From contig NZ_BSTC01000020.1 of assembly GCF_030269305.1 (NCBI RefSeq), forward strand, positions 41,216 to 105,215: a stretch of DNA of 64,000 nt. Reading direction: 5' to 3'. Below are positions 63,077-64,000 of the stretch, in pieces (position 1 is the stretch's first letter; each line of letters begins with the position of its first letter). The translations under genes were made by a program, and so were the position numbers. A model generated the notes under the pieces. The model ran no database searches. It worked only from the letters and a program-made list of their open reading frames with translations, and was not told the origin of the DNA. Origin of the DNA: Kineosporia sp. NBRC 101731 (GTDB lineage: Bacteria; Actinomycetota; Actinomycetes; Actinomycetales; Kineosporiaceae).

Positions 63077-63325
63077 ATGGAGGAAATTGGGCTGCGTGAT
63101 CTTCGCCAGAACGCCAGCGACCTGGTACGACGCGCCGAGAGCGGCGAGCAGGTCACCGTCACCGTGGCCGGTCGGCCGGCGGCCGTACTCGGCCCGCTGA
63201 GCGGGTCCAAGTCCTGGGTGACCTGGGAACAGGTGGCGGATGTCTTCAATCGTCCCGTGGACGCCGACTGGCCTGCTGATCGCGATCTTGTCGACCAGTC
63301 CTTGATCGACCCCTGGGAGAAGTAG
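63077..63325 (+). CDS. vapB: Phd/VapB-family antitoxin
   Basis: An 82-residue protein with the Phd/YefM N-terminal fold: EEIGLRDLRQNASDLVRRAE, SGEQVTVTVAGRPAAVLGPL. The C-terminal 30 residues, with FNRPVDADWPADRDLVDQSL, form the flexible toxin-binding part. It binds DNA at its own operator and neutralises the downstream PIN toxin. Its stop overlaps the toxin's GTG (TAGTG). Confidence 0.92.
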   Translation: MEEIGLRDLRQNASDLVRRAESGEQVTVTVAGRPAAVLGPLSGSKSWVTWEQVADVFNRPVDADWPADRDLVDQSLIDPWEK

Positions 63326-63708
63326 TGGAACGCGGGATCCTGGACACCAGCGTCCTGATCGCCGAGGGCCTCGAGCCGATCCCTGGAAGACTCGCGATCA
63401 GTGTGGTCAGCATGGCCGAACTGCAGTTCGGGATCTTGGTCGCCAAGACCTCAGACGCTCGGGCTCAACGTCTGTCTCGGATGACCGTGTTGCAGCGACG
63501 GTTCGATCCGTTGCCGGTCGACGACGCAGTGGCCGAGAGCTACGGACGCCTGGCCGCCCGGGTGGTCGACATCGGTCGGCAGCCGCGCGGTCGCGTCCTG
63601 GATCTCATGATTGCAGCAACCGCCCACGCCCACGAGGCCAAGCTCTACACCCTCAATCCAGACGACTTCCGCGGTCTGGAAGACCTGGTCGAGGTCGTCT
63701 CCCTGTAA
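63325..63708 (+). CDS. vapC: VapC-family PIN-domain toxin
   Basis: A 127-residue PIN ribonuclease, GTG start. ILDTSVLIAEG holds the first catalytic Asp, SMAELQFGI the second acidic residue, VDDAVAESYGRLAARVVD a third and RVLDLMIAATAHAHEAKLYT the Asp before the last helix. VapC toxins cleave tRNA or rRNA and are held in check by VapB. It is the last gene before the right direct repeat, so the pair may stabilise the integrated segment against loss. Confidence 0.92.
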   Translation: MERGILDTSVLIAEGLEPIPGRLAISVVSMAELQFGILVAKTSDARAQRLSRMTVLQRRFDPLPVDDAVAESYGRLAARVVDIGRQPRGRVLDLMIAATAHAHEAKLYTLNPDDFRGLEDLVEVVSL

Positions 63709-63811
63709 CGAGACAGGCTGCCGAACCAGTGGGTTGACGACCGCGACGTGGTTCGCTTCAATCAAGGTCATGTTCACCTGGTTCATGCAGGTGTGCACTG
63801 TGGAGGGGGTC

Positions 63812-63871
63812 GAGTCCCCTCGGACACAGTGTTACCCCCACGAAGCGGGTTCGAATTCTGACCGAAAGGTC
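63812..63871 (+). repeat. Right imperfect direct repeat, candidate attachment junction
   Basis: This copy matches 53044-53103 in the same orientation. It contains GAC-C-GAAA-GGTC, a small hairpin equivalent to the one in the left copy, and just upstream GAGGGG-GTCGAGT-CCCCTC, a T-arm-like stem that the left copy lacks. Downstream sequence belongs to a different (transposase-like) context. Confidence 0.62.
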
Positions 63872-63907
63872 GGGCGGTAAGTGTCAAGGGATTGAGGCCA
63901 GCGGGTG

Positions 63908-64000
63908 TTAACCGACTGGTGTCAGGCGGGGTTCGGGTTCGGGTTCGGCGGGCTTGTTGATCCAGGCGCTGGTGGGCAGGCGCAGGATCTTGGGCAGGAC
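63908..64000 (-). CDS. C-terminal end of a gene entering from the right edge
   Basis: The minus strand from the window edge reads in one frame VLPKILRLPTSAWINKPAEP, followed by a Glu-Pro repeat and a TAA at 63908. Thirty residues are visible. The composition and the nearby repeats would suit the end of a transposase, but the piece is too short to name a family. Confidence 0.4.
   Translation of the reverse strand, partial: VLPKILRLPTSAWINKPAEPEPEPRLTPVG

Noticed and set aside
63790..63871. tRNA gene at the right direct repeat
   Set aside because: A T-arm-like stem and GGGTTCGAATTC are present, but no acceptor, D or anticodon arms can be folded.
1..64000. CRISPR arrays, rRNA and tRNA genes
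   Set aside because: No regularly spaced repeats and no foldable tRNA or rRNA sequence were seen on reading the window.

Overview
The window is high-GC actinomycete DNA, probably Streptomycetales or Streptosporangiales. The evidence is strong G/C third-position bias, actinomycete-typical families (Scr1-type regulator with DUF397 partner, FxLD-type methyltransferases, DUF6082-like, DUF3560) and many ATGA/GTGA translational couplings. Nearly everything looks accessory: there are no rRNA or tRNA genes, no CRISPR array and no housekeeping block. A ParB-like protein, SSB, DUF932 and DUF3560 proteins and a very large MobF relaxase point to a conjugative plasmid or integrative element. All family names come from reading the translated sequence; no search was run.

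Layout. 1-2,000: end of an SF1 helicase and a lower-GC DUF4238 gene. 2,000-19,800: plasmid maintenance block (DUF932, small orphan genes each followed by a clean hairpin terminator, ParB-like protein, DUF3560, SSB), interrupted by a decayed minus-strand gene, a lower-GC island and a truncated DNA methylase. 19,800-25,700: mobilisation block with an accessory gene, a structured oriT-like region and the TraA/TrwC relaxase-helicase. 25,700-30,700: two FxLD-type methyltransferases, a P-loop kinase, and a Scr1/DUF397 regulator pair. 30,800-33,300: small plus-strand regulatory-type genes. 33,788-41,012: a minus-strand biosynthetic operon (PLP aminotransferase, LeuA/homocitrate-synthase-like enzyme, haem-oxygenase-like di-iron oxidase, CDGSH protein, BBOX/TauD-type oxygenase, FAH-family enzyme, eukaryote-like PAICS/PurC ligase). 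41,400-48,200: regulators, epimerase/dehydrogenase, M20 peptidase, GNAT. 48,407-51,411: a second, tightly coupled operon (MoaA-like radical SAM, dTMP-kinase-like protein, phosphohexomutase-domain-like orphan, sulfatase/phosphatase-superfamily enzyme) with a Nudix hydrolase converging on it. 53,044-63,871: a segment bounded by imperfect 60-bp direct repeats that carries a large serine recombinase, a coupled HEPN-type protein plus 1,541-residue helicase-nuclease (probable anti-phage system), a 684-residue orphan and a VapBC toxin-antitoxin pair.

The strongest candidates for something undescribed are the 33.8-41.0 kb biosynthetic operon, the four-gene radical SAM operon at 48.4-51.4 kb, and the two-gene HEPN/helicase-nuclease system inside the recombinase-bounded segment. 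A 41-bp perfect inverted repeat occurs on both sides of the first operon, and a dead copy of the 5' end of the kinase gene lies beside it, so this region has been built by duplication and insertion.
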